From NCBI GenBank assembly GCA_020002185.1, contig CM034534.1:68729652-68793651 (forward strand): a stretch of DNA of 64,000 nt. The letters are read 5' to 3'. This document shows positions 1 to 12,056 of the stretch, piece after piece. Within the stretch, counting starts at the first letter, position 1. Each line of letters starts with the position of its first letter. The notes beneath the pieces were generated by a model that searched no databases, was not told where the DNA came from, and was given only the letters and a program-made list of their open reading frames with translations. The position numbers and the translations under genes are program-made. Source of the stretch: Paraescarpia echinospica (Eukaryota; Annelida; Polychaeta; Sabellida; Siboglinidae).

Positions 1-98
1 AGGGTAAACATAGCTCTGGGTCAATTAAACTTGGAGGAGTCACTTATATGAAGTACACAGGGTAAACATAGCTCTGGGTCAATTAAACTTGGAGGAAA
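1..98. repeat. 58-bp tandem repeat, copy 1 (cut by window start)
   Basis: A 58-bp unit beginning agggtaaacatagctctggg repeats at positions 1 and 59, then gives way to unique sequence. The same array has four full units at 11369-11600 in the second copy of the segment. It lies downstream of the MRPS18C stop codon. Confidence 0.9.
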
Positions 99-339
99 CT
101 AAGCTGTGCGAACATATTTGTTTGATACTTGAACATTGGCTCATAAACCACAAAAGCATGTTCTCTAATATATGTTTGTAGCTTTGTGTACATATATAAA
201 AATACAGAGTATTTTATTGTATTAATTTATGTTTGGATTTTGGGCAGTATGTCCCAGACCAATGAAGCAGAGGAGAGGTTTCAAAGGTACAATTATGCCG
301 TTTGCAGTTTCACTTGTACAATATAAAATGTATTTTGTG

Positions 340-345
340 TTTATT
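340..345 (-). promoter_or_regulatory. Candidate poly(A) signal of MRPS18C, copy 1
   Basis: AATAAA on the minus strand about 205 bases past the MRPS18C stop codon (552-554). The same hexamer is at 11845-11850 in copy 2. A second AATAAA lies further downstream near 212-217. Position and sequence fit a cleavage signal; no transcript evidence is available. Confidence 0.45.
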
Positions 346-551
346 CACAACATACCACATTACAGCATATGGTAAATACGAGAATGATATAATCCAATGA
401 ACTGCTTTTGTAGCACTAGCTGCCAAACAGCAAATACTGTGAGGCAACTTCTAACGCTGACATTACTGTTAATGTTATGTTAATTTGGTAGATTGTCTCT
501 TGTGAAGCATGCCGTGTCCATAAAATGTCTTTATCTGATAAGTTTGTCGAG

Positions 552-3500
552 TTAATGCCTTTTAAAAGGATCAAACAGCTTTGGGTCTCGCAAGTATTTC
601 GGATCCTTCGCAGTGTATGGCATTAAACCTGCAAGAGAAAGCAACTATTAAATAATGTCTCACATTACCACCTTGACTGTTCCGTTAGCCAGAATCGCAT
701 CAGCCAGGTATGGCAATTATTAGTAGGAAATGTACTGAATTATTTATCTTGAACATGAATGTGCCGAACATCAAAAGATCTTGCAATTAGATCTGTCTGC
801 CACTGCAATATTGCAAAAGTTTGAGAATTTGAATGTTTTGCTTTCAATATGAACATTTTGTGGGTGCCACATTCAAAGGTCGAACAACATTTTTGGCTTA
901 TTAAACGCAATTTGGCAGGTAGTATACCATCGACACATATATTAATGTATTAAACACAGACAAGCTCTGTTTAACACAAATTTGTTTGTTTTTATTGCTC
1001 TACAAAAAACATTAAGGCCAGACATCCAACAGATTATGATACCTTAGTATGTTTACTGTCAATAAAGTTCACTTCTATGACAGTTACCTCTAAATGAGTT
1101 TTAGGCCATATTCCCATACAACTTTAATCTGCTAACCGAATTAGGATGTGGATCAAGCATGGCACAGGGTTGTAGTCTCACGCAGAGTGACTTATGACCG
1201 CACACCACGCTCCCTGGTGCACTAATTCAGTTGGCACTTTAATCCGGCCTAAGTTTGTGTATGTGAACAGAGCTGAATTAGTTGATCTGCGTCGTAATTC
1301 AGTCGAAAATTATATGTGAACACAGTTATATAGTCATGGATCATGTGTTTCAATATTAAGTAATCAAAATCAAATCCATTATGCAATCTTCGACGGCCAT
1401 TTTCCCCAAAAAAAATTTTTTAATGGAAATTGGGAAAAAAGGATATCTTTGGGAGTAATGCTACCCAAATAGGGTTTTGAATGTTGCATTCAGTATACTC
1501 TGAGCAATGATCGGACACTTTAAAAATAATCAATAGTTTGAAAGTATTTATTATTTATGTGTAAAGCAAGTTTTTTCTTCACCTTACCAAAACGTATTTA
1601 AAAAATAAAAACAACATTTTAACAAATGCTTTGATCATTGTGTAACATATTATAACATTCTATTACACAATTACATTATACTGAACATGGGTTTCACTAA
1701 TTATACGTATATATCCAATATAAAATGGCAGGGTTTCCAAATTTGCCAATATTTCTCCAAAATGGCGGACATTTCGTTTGTTACCATGGAAATGAGGGGT
1801 CTAGCAGAACAAAGTTCAATATATTTTTACTCGGTAAGACCAATTCGATACCTTGTGCAGAATTTTTTTACTATTTACATAAAAATAATTAAAATATGAC
1901 ATTTCAGGAGGCATATCAAGCAACACACTGAAGCCCAATGCATCCAACTACCCGGGGGATAAGTGTACAATTAACTGCTCATGTAAACAGACCTCTACCT
2001 AGACTGGGATACTCACCAAAGTATCTGGCGCGTTTGATGAGTATGGCAATCCGACGCTGCATGTAGATACACAGGCCGTTGACGTGTCGGCCGTAAATCT
2101 CGCCAGTGTACGGCGATACAAACTGACTCAGGAGACGCACGTTCTGCAGCCAAGCAACCATTGCAGAGCTTAGAAATACATACTGTAAGCACTATGAAGC
2201 AGGAATTACATAATTATGTCATTGTACAGTGCTTTATATCCACAAAATGCCTATAGCGGTATAACAGATTTTTAAAATTGTGCAGCTTAAAAAAGTTTAG
2301 TAAAAAAATAGCTGCAAAACCAAAACGTGTAAACACAATAATTTCTCACAAATAACAAAAAATAACTTATTATTATGGGTTGAGTTTCTCAGAATATAAA
2401 TGTTGAGTAACAAAATTTTATTTAAGTATTGTCATATCAACATCCCAGAAGACTGGTCACGATTACATGGTGTAAACAAAAGCAAAATATGGTTGGGGTA
2501 ATTTTCAGCCTTAAGTAAAGCTAATTAAATGACAGTTTTGGCATGCCATGAGGAGATTAGAAATATTGTTTGCATATGTTTTTATCATGTTAAAGCAATC
2601 ATTAAAACACTTCATTGAATGAATGCACATATTTGGAAAAGCTACAAATAATAAGAACTTTACGTGATTATACTAATCACAATCAAGATACCGTGTGTAA
2701 ACAATGGGATTAGAGAAGACATGGCACACATACCTTGTAGTCTAAGTCCAGTTTGTGCTCACACAGCAAACATTTGCGAGCTGGCTTTTCGTACGGATTA
2801 GGCATATTTGGAATGGGCTGGAAACAGGACAGTGTTGAGTATTTCAATTATCAAATACATGCAAACATTGTTCAAAGCAAAAATGGATTACAAAATGACA
2901 ACATGAAAAGTAAAAAAGGGCATTTTTACGGACTAACTTTTGAAGTTGAAAAAAGATACCCGACATTAAGTATTCCCCTGGCGTAGACACAAGGTATAGT
3001 ATTTAGTATTTTAGTGCCTCTTCTGAAAGACACTAAGCATTAGGTTAGCCATATAAAACAGATGTATGAGAATATTTCATTTACTAACAATGAAAAATAT
3101 AAATGTGCATCTTTCTTTTTCCAACATATCCAACTTTGGGGCATTATTGCACTGCATTGTAACTTACAAATGGAGATGGTGCGGCTCAGGTGGTCCATGA
3201 AAAGTTAAAAATTTACTCCTGGTTTAGACACAAGATAGAAACAACCAAATATTTTTAGTGTCATCCAAGAGATGTAGGTAGTTTTGATATGACCGCAGGA
3301 TGATTTGAGCCTTACACCTCCGGACAGTTTGTTACCCTAACAATCATACCACAGCATATGGCTGTGAACAGATAATGCTCATTCCTACCAAGTCGCCATA
3401 GTCCTGTGTCAATTCTTGCTGCTCTAAATGGCTCTCCTGACAGAATGTCTCCTCTTGTTGCTTCTTAATGATGTCTTTGTGTAACACAACTGTCTTCACC

Positions 3501-5128
3501 GTCCGTACTGTGGGGACTGCAACATACCAAACACACAAGTGATGGATCCACACACTGTGTGTACATCATGGTATTAAAATTACTACATTTGGCACAACTG
3601 AAATTTTACATTGTGTTAAAACCAGAGTTTATGTATTTCAAACAAATGCTGATCAATGGTGTTTTCCTACCAATCTCTTGGTTAATTTCTTAGCAACTTA
3701 GAGGTTCCACCTCATATGATAAACGATTAATTAGTTGTAACCCATAGCTAATTTACAACCGCTTACAGGGTTATTTTCAGGTGATTGTTTCATTGTATAA
3801 TAAAGAACTTATGCCCACTGCTGAGAAATGTGCATGTAAAAACACAACAATGATATAAACTTCAAATAAAATAATTGGATACTGCCATTTAATATACACA
3901 ACATTATCCACAACACTGACTTGTGGTGGAGGAAACAGCAACTGCGTGCTGAAGATGAGATCAGAAAAGGATGGGGAAGGATTGGTCACATGCTCCGGAA
4001 ACCAGCATCAACTAATCATCAGACAAGCCCTAACATGGGATCCACAAGGAAAGCAAAAAGAGGCTGGCCCAAGAACACTTGGTGAAGGAACCTCCAGGCA
4101 GACACCAAACAGATGGGCTACACCAGGAAGCAGCTGGAGAGAAGTGTCCAGGACAGAGGACTCTGAAGAGCTGTTGTTGACAGCCTATGTCCCAAGAGGG
4201 ACGATGGGCATAAGTAATTTTATATACAATAATTTTAAAGATATTTAGAAATTGCCATGCCAATTATTTCACAGGTATATTGTACAAAATCAAGCTAAGC
4301 TGCTCAGCATAGACAAATCTGTAGAGGGCTGGGATGATTGTGGAGGCAATGAAGGTCACTTTACTATATATTTTAGTTTTGATTTGCCCATGTTGTACTG
4401 TCCATAATATATTTGCACAGGAGAAAAGTTTGTTTTGCTCATACCGATAGGCACACCAGGGGATCTGTACAACGGGGTAGACTAGAGAGGAATCAGTTCT
4501 CTAGACAGCAAGCACATCTGAACAGCCTGTTACAGTTGAGTTGGGGACTAAGTAATAAATTATTCTTCTGGCCATCTATTGGGAATACGCAGTCATAATA
4601 ATCAAACTATATAGTGGAGTTGTATGACTAGAGGCGTATCCTCCATTATGTCCAAACAAACATGTAACCACCTAAACCACCACCGATGTACGTCTACACT
4701 CTATAACTACGACACTGTCACATTTGACAATTACGATCAGTTACAACTTAGTCACAGATGAACGTCGAAAATGGTCGAAATTTAGCCACAACGAAGTTAA
4801 CAATAAGACGTATACGTGAGTACCGTACAACTTAATTGCCAAATTATGTTTGATAATTATATACGCCGATTACTCGTTGAAATCATGACAAATTGTTCCG
4901 GACGACCGTGGCCGAAGTTATATTATGGGCGATATTAGAGCAGGTCGCACGTGAAACTAGATCAAACAGACGCGGCACGTCAATTTTATCTTATTTACCT
5001 GAACATCCAACAACATGTTTATTGTTTAAGAATGACTGGACATTTATATCATAAATAAATTGCGCGTTTCTGACAAAATTTGGATATAGCCTTGTGCAAA
5101 ATCTCTTCGTGATCACGTTTGACGCCAT
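552..5128 (-). CDS. MRPS18C: Mitochondrial small-subunit ribosomal protein S18C, copy 1 (5 exons)
   Basis: Five exons join in phase: 5128-4999, 3516-3389, 2817-2734, 2143-2017 and 628-552 (stop at 552-554), giving 181 residues. Every junction has GT-AG. The protein is a bS18-family subunit of the mitochondrial ribosome's small subunit. Exon 1 starts MASNVITKRF and is rich in Arg/Lys with no acidic residue early on, as expected of a mitochondrial presequence. Exon 3 has the KCLLC cysteine pair. Exon 4 has the family core NVRLLSQFVSPYTGEIYGRH followed by a GLC. Exon 5 ends LMPYTAKDPKYLRDPKLFD. The core is closer to the S18C paralogue than to S18A or S18B (from memory of the families). The product is longer than the roughly 140 residues usual for vertebrates, mostly because of a charged insert in exon 2. 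All five exons read the same in copy 2. Confidence 0.92.
3945..4235 (+). mobile_element. Non-LTR retrotransposon C-terminal remnant in MRPS18C intron 1, copy 1
   Basis: A frameshifted fragment reads like the extreme C-terminus of a LINE polyprotein: IGHMLRKP, then QALTWDPQGK, then a GRPRNTW-like stretch out of frame, then CPRGTMGIS. This lysine/arginine-rich 'GHxLR...TW.P.G.RKRGRP' tail is common after RT domains. No RT core is present and the reading frame is broken, so it is a dead 3' fragment. The same fragment sits at 15443-15733. Confidence 0.7.
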
Positions 5129-8100
5129 GTCAAGACCTTCCCAACTGAGCGGCCTCTAGCGGCAAACAAGTTCAAATGTCTAAAATTACACATTAAGAAA
5201 AGTGTGCAACGACAACAATATATGGTCAGTAATGAAATTAGTCGCAGTCAGATGGATGCGTCGCAAATGCGAAGTATATATGTTAACACGTATCGCACCA
5301 AGAAATTAATATTCGCTTTTGTACCAACGGTCATTCGCAAGATGGCGACACTTCCTAGCAAAAGCATGTACACGCCAGTGGCACGGGAACGAAATTCATA
5401 TTGTGGGGCAAACAGAGCTTCAGGCTCAGCACCACTGAACAATTTTTGCCGCCGCGCCGCCGCATATCTTCGTTCACTTTGTGGCTGTCTCGGGTGGCTC
5501 GACTGTGACATGGGATGACGGGTGGGGGGTGCTGTTGGAAATTGTTCGCCGCTGCGCCGCTGTAACTTCGTCTTCTCAGCTGTCTCGGCTGTGAACTCAT
5601 GACATCCGAACACGGGGGGGACATTGCTGTTGAAAATGTAATTTTTTTACGACGCGCCGCTGCTGTCAATTTACCTTCTCCAGTTTCTCTCCGCTGTCTC
5701 AGCTGAAATTATGACATCCGAAGAGGGGCCCCCCCCCTCTGAAAATAATGTCTTCCCTCCAACTGCACAAACCTTTCTCAGTCGACAAAAATATACATTA
5801 AATCGTCTCATAAAATTTACATGTCCACCCGCCATTGAAGCTCGCCACAAAAACAAACATTCACGCTCACATTTAATGGGGGGTAGGACCATATGTCTGC
5901 CCCCCGGAGAAATTCCAGGGGGCTGCCCCCCACCCCACCCCACCCCACTGTTCCCGCGAGCCTATGGTACACGCTTTGCAAACGCCAACACGATAAATAA
6001 AAATGTTAAAACCGGACAAATTATAATTCCACAAAAACGAACCGACAAATTTTATATTGATAATGAACAAATATATATAAGCCGATACTGTTTCAGATTT
6101 ATTTGTTGAAAACACGCTCTGCATTGATTACTTATGACATCACATGGCAACACAACTTTTTTCATCTTTGAGTTTGTCTATTTTTGACTTTGTAAATAAG
6201 CCGCGTGTCAGTGACAGTTAAGGATCATCGATGTTCACAAGATTTGTATTTACTTAGTCTTAGGCAATATGTAAGTATTTCATTGATATGTGTAACAAAG
6301 GAAGAACGTGAAGATGTGGGTCTTCGATTAGCACAATTTAAAAATTAAGCCTCAAATCAAATATATGGATTTTGCCGGTATGTATATATTTTCGTAAGTA
6401 CTTCAATCAAAACAACTTTTGTAACAGTTTGTTTGCAGAAATTGGAAGGAATATGTGTTTGACATTTAGCACATCAATATCATACGGAAGAATTTGGTTT
6501 TAGTAAAACTGGCAAAACACGATTGGACCCATGATTATTGCCCACACCAGTATACTGCTTTACTACCATCGGTGAGTGCACAAATCGTGCGTCCAACTCC
6601 TATCGCTTTTTGCCGTTTTAACAAAAACGTGACAAAATTATTCCATAAGATATATATGTGTGTGTGTGTGTGTGCTAAATCTCTAACACCTATGCCTTCA
6701 AATTCCTGCAAACAAACTGTTAGAAAAGTTACGAAAATAGACCGGCGAAATCCAAATTTCGTAAAAGACTAGGTCAAAAACCGTGCAGCCTAAATCGTTC
6801 AATGATCAGAGCGTGCCACATGAATCAGTGCAAGACCGGGCAGTATATTAAAATAGAACGTTAGAATACGAAAATTCAGCGACATGATTTTTGACATGGT
6901 ACGAATTTACCGGTCGTGAGTATATGCGACGTTGACCCGTCGTTGATCATGATACTGTAAGACTAAAAAATCCCCAACATAATGAGGTTAACATATTCAA
7001 ACAGAAGAATAAGAAGCTGTGCAATAGTCACAATTAAATTGTCGTATTTTAAATGAGCCCATTACTTAGTTTGGCAGAGGTCAAACGTAGGTCTGTGTTG
7101 CCAGCAATGTTATATATAAGTGGTTCTCAAACTAGGGGGCAGTTTGTCAATTTCAGGGGGTATAGCATACACTAAGAATGTACAGTTAATTGCAAACGGT
7201 TTACTAGATGCATTTGCAATGGTGGAAGCATTATCAATTGTTTCGTTCCTTTGGAACTAGTAAAAGAAGAGAAACCTCACACCAACGTAGATCAGCTGAT
7301 TATACTTTTAAAAAAAAGTCTCATTTTAGTTTAAAAGTACCCCTTTTGTCTAGCTTATATTACTGATGTCATTGCTGTTTTGTGATTTCACGAAAACATC
7401 CAGGGTTGGACATTTCAGCCAAGCTCCAAAAGCAAGTGGCTGAGCAGCAAATTCACACAAAAGAAGACATGTCTATAATTCACTTAGTGATTCCCTTGGT
7501 CAGCAGGATATTCCATTTTGAGGAAATTGGTGTGAATCGGATCAATCCTAGGATGGAAACTTCTTGTTTTTCATTGACTGGAAAGCACAATTCAATTCGG
7601 CTCTGGCTGACCACCTGACAACGCAAAGTACACTCCGCTGCAAATTCAAAATGAAATTGTGTTCGCGAGTGAAGATATAATACGAGGGAAAACATTTGTT
7701 ATGGTCTACCAATTATGAACTCCAAACTCTGAAATCCGGGTGATCTCTTAGGAAACAATTATGTCAAAACGACATTTGTGACAACTGATTAAGTTTCAAT
7801 TTTTTAATACACATATCTACAGAAACATTAAAGATGCAAATGCCAAACTAATATACATAATTATTGTATGTATATATATATATATATACACACACACACA
7901 AAACATATGTATATGTAGTCAATAAAAATGTTTTTCTTAACCAAATAAGTGATGTCATTAAAATATTCCTCCAGACAAGGACATGCTAAACAACTCGCCC
8001 CACGATACTGAAGTTGCAAGCATTAATGACACATCAGACATGCTGTAGCTGTCTGCCATTGAATGTCTGATGTAAGTGTGATCGCACCACGTCAGCATGA

Positions 8101-8498
8101 CACCAGTGACGTCTGGCACATGATCAGATAGAAGCAGCAACCATCTTCTTCAGGGACGGTCTCGTAAGTTCGCATCGTCCAACAAATGTAGTGTTTCGCA
8201 CTGGTTCAAACCACCATCAATACATCACATCATCCAAAATGGCTTCCGAACCCAGTCAATAGCCACCGGATTCAACTGATGTTGCAATGGTTGTCAAGAT
8301 ATTAATCATCACCCTGCCCTGTTCTGATATCCACAGTTCAATATGCACTCAATAGGTTGCGCCACTGTAGTGATTGATTTCCCCCACTATACGTGGTGAT
8401 GACCACCACCCACCGATACATAATGCTGAACAATTTAAAACTGTTAACTGATTCGACCACTGCTGTTGTTCCCTTGTCTCTGTGTCTGTCTGTGCTGT
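5129..8498. other. Intergenic region between MRPS18C and BUB3, copy 1
   Basis: No gene is supported here. It holds a G/C-rich degenerate tandem repeat (5437-5770), a run of G and C tracts that can pair with each other (5876-5946), a dispersed repeat also seen near 35.4 kb (about 6340-6800), a short (GT)n at 6655-6676, a possible hAT-type element end near 7119-7170, and an AT/AC microsatellite at 7866-7901. Open frames in it have no recognisable domain. BUB3 3' UTR and MRPS18C promoter must lie at its two ends because both genes are on the minus strand. Confidence 0.6.
5437..5770. repeat. Degenerate GC-rich tandem repeat, units about 95-115 bp
   Basis: Three to four diverged units share the order: (c)tgttgaaaat, gcgccgct, ctgtctcggctg, gaactcatgacatccga, a G-run. 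Units start near 5437, 5530, 5627 and 5735. Open frames on both strands here are by-products of the repeat. The same array is at 16935-17270. Confidence 0.65.
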
Positions 8499-9401
8499 CT
8501 ACTTAGGCTTTGTCTCGGCGTCGGACACCTTGCGGATGTAGACAGCGTCCTCAGCAACATTCTCCTTCTCTCCGTCCTCGTACATGTAGGACGACGCGAT
8601 TGCCAGCAGCATGCCGTCACAGCTGAACGACAACGATGCGATGCTGGTTGGGTACCTGCAACACCAGACGGCAGGATGACGAGTTTATTCGTCCCTACAT
8701 TAAAAAAACTGGCAAACAAAATTTATTACATACAGAAATAAATTATCAATATGTATATTGTAATGTAAAGTTAAGAAAAACAATAGTAACAAAACATGAA
8801 TTATTGACATTGAATAACAACATCTAAAGATCAAATGTAGGAAATTTGCTTAAGGGTTTGACCGCCTGACTCACACAAAATGGTATTGAAATGTGCAAGA
8901 AATAAAAAATATAATTTTACTATTTTCACATTATTATGTAATTATAATTCAATTTGTCGTGTAGATAACAGTTCACATACACCTGTATATATTTATGAAC
9001 AGTAGATATTGTTCTGAATGTGGAAAACACTTTATAAGCATTAAACTTTTGCTTTCTTCTTTTCCACAATAATTGTGAATACAATAAAAAAATCATACTT
9101 GTATGTATTGTAATGTTATTGCAGAAATAAAATGTACTATTTTGACCCCACCCCCACATTCTGTGTTGACACTCGACGCACCTGTGGAACTGACAGAGGC
9201 GTTTCTTGTTGAATCCGTCCCAGATGTTGACGAAGCCGTCGGAGCCGCCCGTGGCGAACGTGTTGAAGCTGCCATGGAAGGCGACCGCGTTGACGGGGAA
9301 GATCTTCTCAACGCCGTCCTCCTTGATGCGGTGACACTTGAACGCGTACTTCTTCTTCTGCACCTCTGGGCTCGGGTCCATGTACTCGACGGCGACACGA
9401 G
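8499..9401 (-). CDS. BUB3: BUB3 exons 5-6, copy 1 (partial gene cut by assembly gap)
   Basis: Exon 5 is 9401-9182 and exon 6 is 8655-8499, with the stop at 8499-8501. They encode the C-terminal WD40 part of BUB3, including [35 protein letters not shown] and the end AETKPK. Sequence and splice sites are the same as in the complete gene at 19998-40414. Exons 1-4 are missing because sequence stops at the N gap at 9575, not because of a mutation. This is therefore a fragment of a second assembled allele rather than a pseudogene, as far as I can tell. Confidence 0.9.
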
Positions 9402-9574
9402 CTGGGGAGTGAAACAGATACAGATGGGCGCAATTGTTTCTGTTTCGTGTTTGGAGATTGCCAATTGCTGCGCATGTGTGAACATGGAAATGTGGGGAAA
9501 ATTTCGTTCAAAATGTAAACGTCGACAGAGGAATGTATAGAAACATTTTTTGTTTGCATTGTGGTAGGACTGCC

Positions 9575-10574
9575 NNNNNNNNNNNNNNNNNNNNNNNNNN
9601 NNNNNNNNNNNNNNNNNNNNNNNNNNNNNNNNNNNNNNNNNNNNNNNNNNNNNNNNNNNNNNNNNNNNNNNNNNNNNNNNNNNNNNNNNNNNNNNNNNNN
9701 NNNNNNNNNNNNNNNNNNNNNNNNNNNNNNNNNNNNNNNNNNNNNNNNNNNNNNNNNNNNNNNNNNNNNNNNNNNNNNNNNNNNNNNNNNNNNNNNNNNN
9801 NNNNNNNNNNNNNNNNNNNNNNNNNNNNNNNNNNNNNNNNNNNNNNNNNNNNNNNNNNNNNNNNNNNNNNNNNNNNNNNNNNNNNNNNNNNNNNNNNNNN
9901 NNNNNNNNNNNNNNNNNNNNNNNNNNNNNNNNNNNNNNNNNNNNNNNNNNNNNNNNNNNNNNNNNNNNNNNNNNNNNNNNNNNNNNNNNNNNNNNNNNNN
10001 NNNNNNNNNNNNNNNNNNNNNNNNNNNNNNNNNNNNNNNNNNNNNNNNNNNNNNNNNNNNNNNNNNNNNNNNNNNNNNNNNNNNNNNNNNNNNNNNNNNN
10101 NNNNNNNNNNNNNNNNNNNNNNNNNNNNNNNNNNNNNNNNNNNNNNNNNNNNNNNNNNNNNNNNNNNNNNNNNNNNNNNNNNNNNNNNNNNNNNNNNNNN
10201 NNNNNNNNNNNNNNNNNNNNNNNNNNNNNNNNNNNNNNNNNNNNNNNNNNNNNNNNNNNNNNNNNNNNNNNNNNNNNNNNNNNNNNNNNNNNNNNNNNNN
10301 NNNNNNNNNNNNNNNNNNNNNNNNNNNNNNNNNNNNNNNNNNNNNNNNNNNNNNNNNNNNNNNNNNNNNNNNNNNNNNNNNNNNNNNNNNNNNNNNNNNN
10401 NNNNNNNNNNNNNNNNNNNNNNNNNNNNNNNNNNNNNNNNNNNNNNNNNNNNNNNNNNNNNNNNNNNNNNNNNNNNNNNNNNNNNNNNNNNNNNNNNNNN
10501 NNNNNNNNNNNNNNNNNNNNNNNNNNNNNNNNNNNNNNNNNNNNNNNNNNNNNNNNNNNNNNNNNNNNNNNNNN
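9575..10574. other. Assembly gap of 1000 N
   Basis: Exactly 1000 N, a placeholder size used by scaffolders. It separates two contigs whose sequences overlap: the sequence left of the gap ends with the same bases found at 21062-21073 inside the right-hand contig. Confidence 0.99.
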
Positions 10575-11108
10575 TGTAAGTGTATCCCCTACCAGGCACC
10601 AATGTAAGTGTATCCCCTACCAGGCACCAATGTAAGTGTACCCCCTACCAGGCACCAATGTAAGTGTATCCCCTACCAGGCACCAATGTAAGTGTATCCC
10701 CTACCAGGCACCAATGTAAGTGTATCCCCTACCAGGCACCAATGTAAGTGTATCCCCTACCAGGCACCAATGTAAGTGTATCCCCTACCAGGCACCAATG
10801 TAAGTGTATCCCCTACCAGGCACCAATGTAAGTGTATCCCCTTCCAGTCACCAATGTAAGTGTATCTCCTCCCAGGCACCAATGTAAGTGTATCACTCCC
10901 AGGCACCAATGTAAGTGTATCCCCCTCCCAGGAACCAATGTATGTAAGTGTATCCCCCTCCCAGGAACCAATGTAAATGTATCCCTTCCAGGCACCAATG
11001 TAAGTGTATCCCTTCCAGGCACCAATGTAATTGTAACCCTTCCAGGCACCAGTGTAAGTGTATCTCTTCCAGGCACCAATGTAAGTGTAACCCTTCCAGG
11101 CACCAATG
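10575..11108. repeat. 28-bp minisatellite at the contig edge
   Basis: About 19 units of tgtaagtgtatcccctacca plus ggcaccaa. The first 11 are nearly identical; later ones are 24-32 bp and diverge. It abuts the N gap, which probably explains why the contig stops here. Protein-like frames in it are simple repeats. Confidence 0.95.
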
Positions 11109-11368
11109 CCCACTCGCCTCTGTCTATGTTTGTTCATTTCCTTGGACTGTTGGACTTTGATCTACCAATTGGCAATGTATTTCAGAAAACACAATCATGA
11201 AGGGCCATTCTCCTGCCTATGATAATTGAGGTGATAAATTCGCTAAAGGGCACCATGGTAAACTAGTGGTTTGTTGGTTCGTGGATGGGTTAAACTAGTA
11301 AATATAGTTGACACTAACATTTCTTGTATACTGGTGTAACTAGAAACGTATAATCTGCAAAATGTGAC

Positions 11369-11600
11369 AGTCACTTATATGAAGTACACAGGGTAAACAT
11401 AGCTCTGGGTCAATTAAACTTGGAGGAGTCACTTATGTGAAGTACACAGGGTAAACATAGCTCTGGGTCAATTAAACTTGGAGGAGTCACTTATATGAAG
11501 TACACAGGGTAAACATAGCTCTGGGTCAATTAAACTTGGAGGAGTCACTTATATGAAGTATACAGGGTAAACATAGCTCTGGGTCAATTAAACTTGGAGG
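11369..11600. repeat. 58-bp tandem repeat, four units
   Basis: Four 58-bp units start at 11369, 11427, 11485 and 11543. They differ at one or two positions each. This is the counterpart of the array at 1-98 and marks where the two copies of the segment begin to correspond within this window. Confidence 0.95.
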
Positions 11601-11844
11601 AAACTAAGCTGTGCGAACATATTTGTTTGATACTTGAACATTGGCTCATAAACCACAAAAGCATGTTCTCTAATATATGTTTGTAGCTTTGTGTACATAT
11701 GTAAAAATACAGAGTATTTTATTGTATTGATTTATGTTTGGATTTTGGGCAGTATGTCCCAGACCAATGAAGCAGAGGAGAGGTTTCAAAGGTACAATTA
11801 TGCCGTTTGCAGTTTCACTTGTACAATATAAAATGTATTTTGTG

Positions 11845-11850
11845 TTTATT
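11845..11850 (-). promoter_or_regulatory. Candidate poly(A) signal of MRPS18C, copy 2
   Basis: AATAAA on the minus strand about 207 bases beyond the stop codon at 12057-12059; equivalent to the site at 340-345. Confidence 0.45.
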
Positions 11851-12056
11851 CACAACATACCACGTTACAGCATATGGTAAATATAAGAATGATATAATCC
11901 AATGAACTGCTTTTGTAGCACTAGCTGCCAAACAGCAAATACTGTGAGGCAACTTCTAACGCTGACATTACTGTTAATGTTATGTTAATTTGGTAGATTG
12001 TCTCTTGTGAAGCATGCCGTGTCCATAAAATGTCTTTATCTGATAAGTTTGTCGAG

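Noticed and set aside
5204..6124. Overlapping frames of 80-140 codons on both strands (and their copies at 16702-17623)
   Set aside because: They run through a GC-rich degenerate repeat and homopolymer tracts; no domain, no splice support, and frames differ between the two copies because of one-base indels.
7119..7170. Complete hAT transposon
   Set aside because: Only one end-like sequence (gtggttctcaaactaggggg) is visible; no partner end or transposase was found.
8444..8741. Frames of 91 codons on both strands overlapping BUB3 exon 6
   Set aside because: Out-of-frame readings of the real exon.
9093..9559. 130-145-codon frames overlapping BUB3 exon 5
   Set aside because: Out-of-frame or opposite-strand readings of exon 5, extended into introns.
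9508..10607. Long open frames across the gap
   Set aside because: They consist of unknown residues from the 1000 N run.
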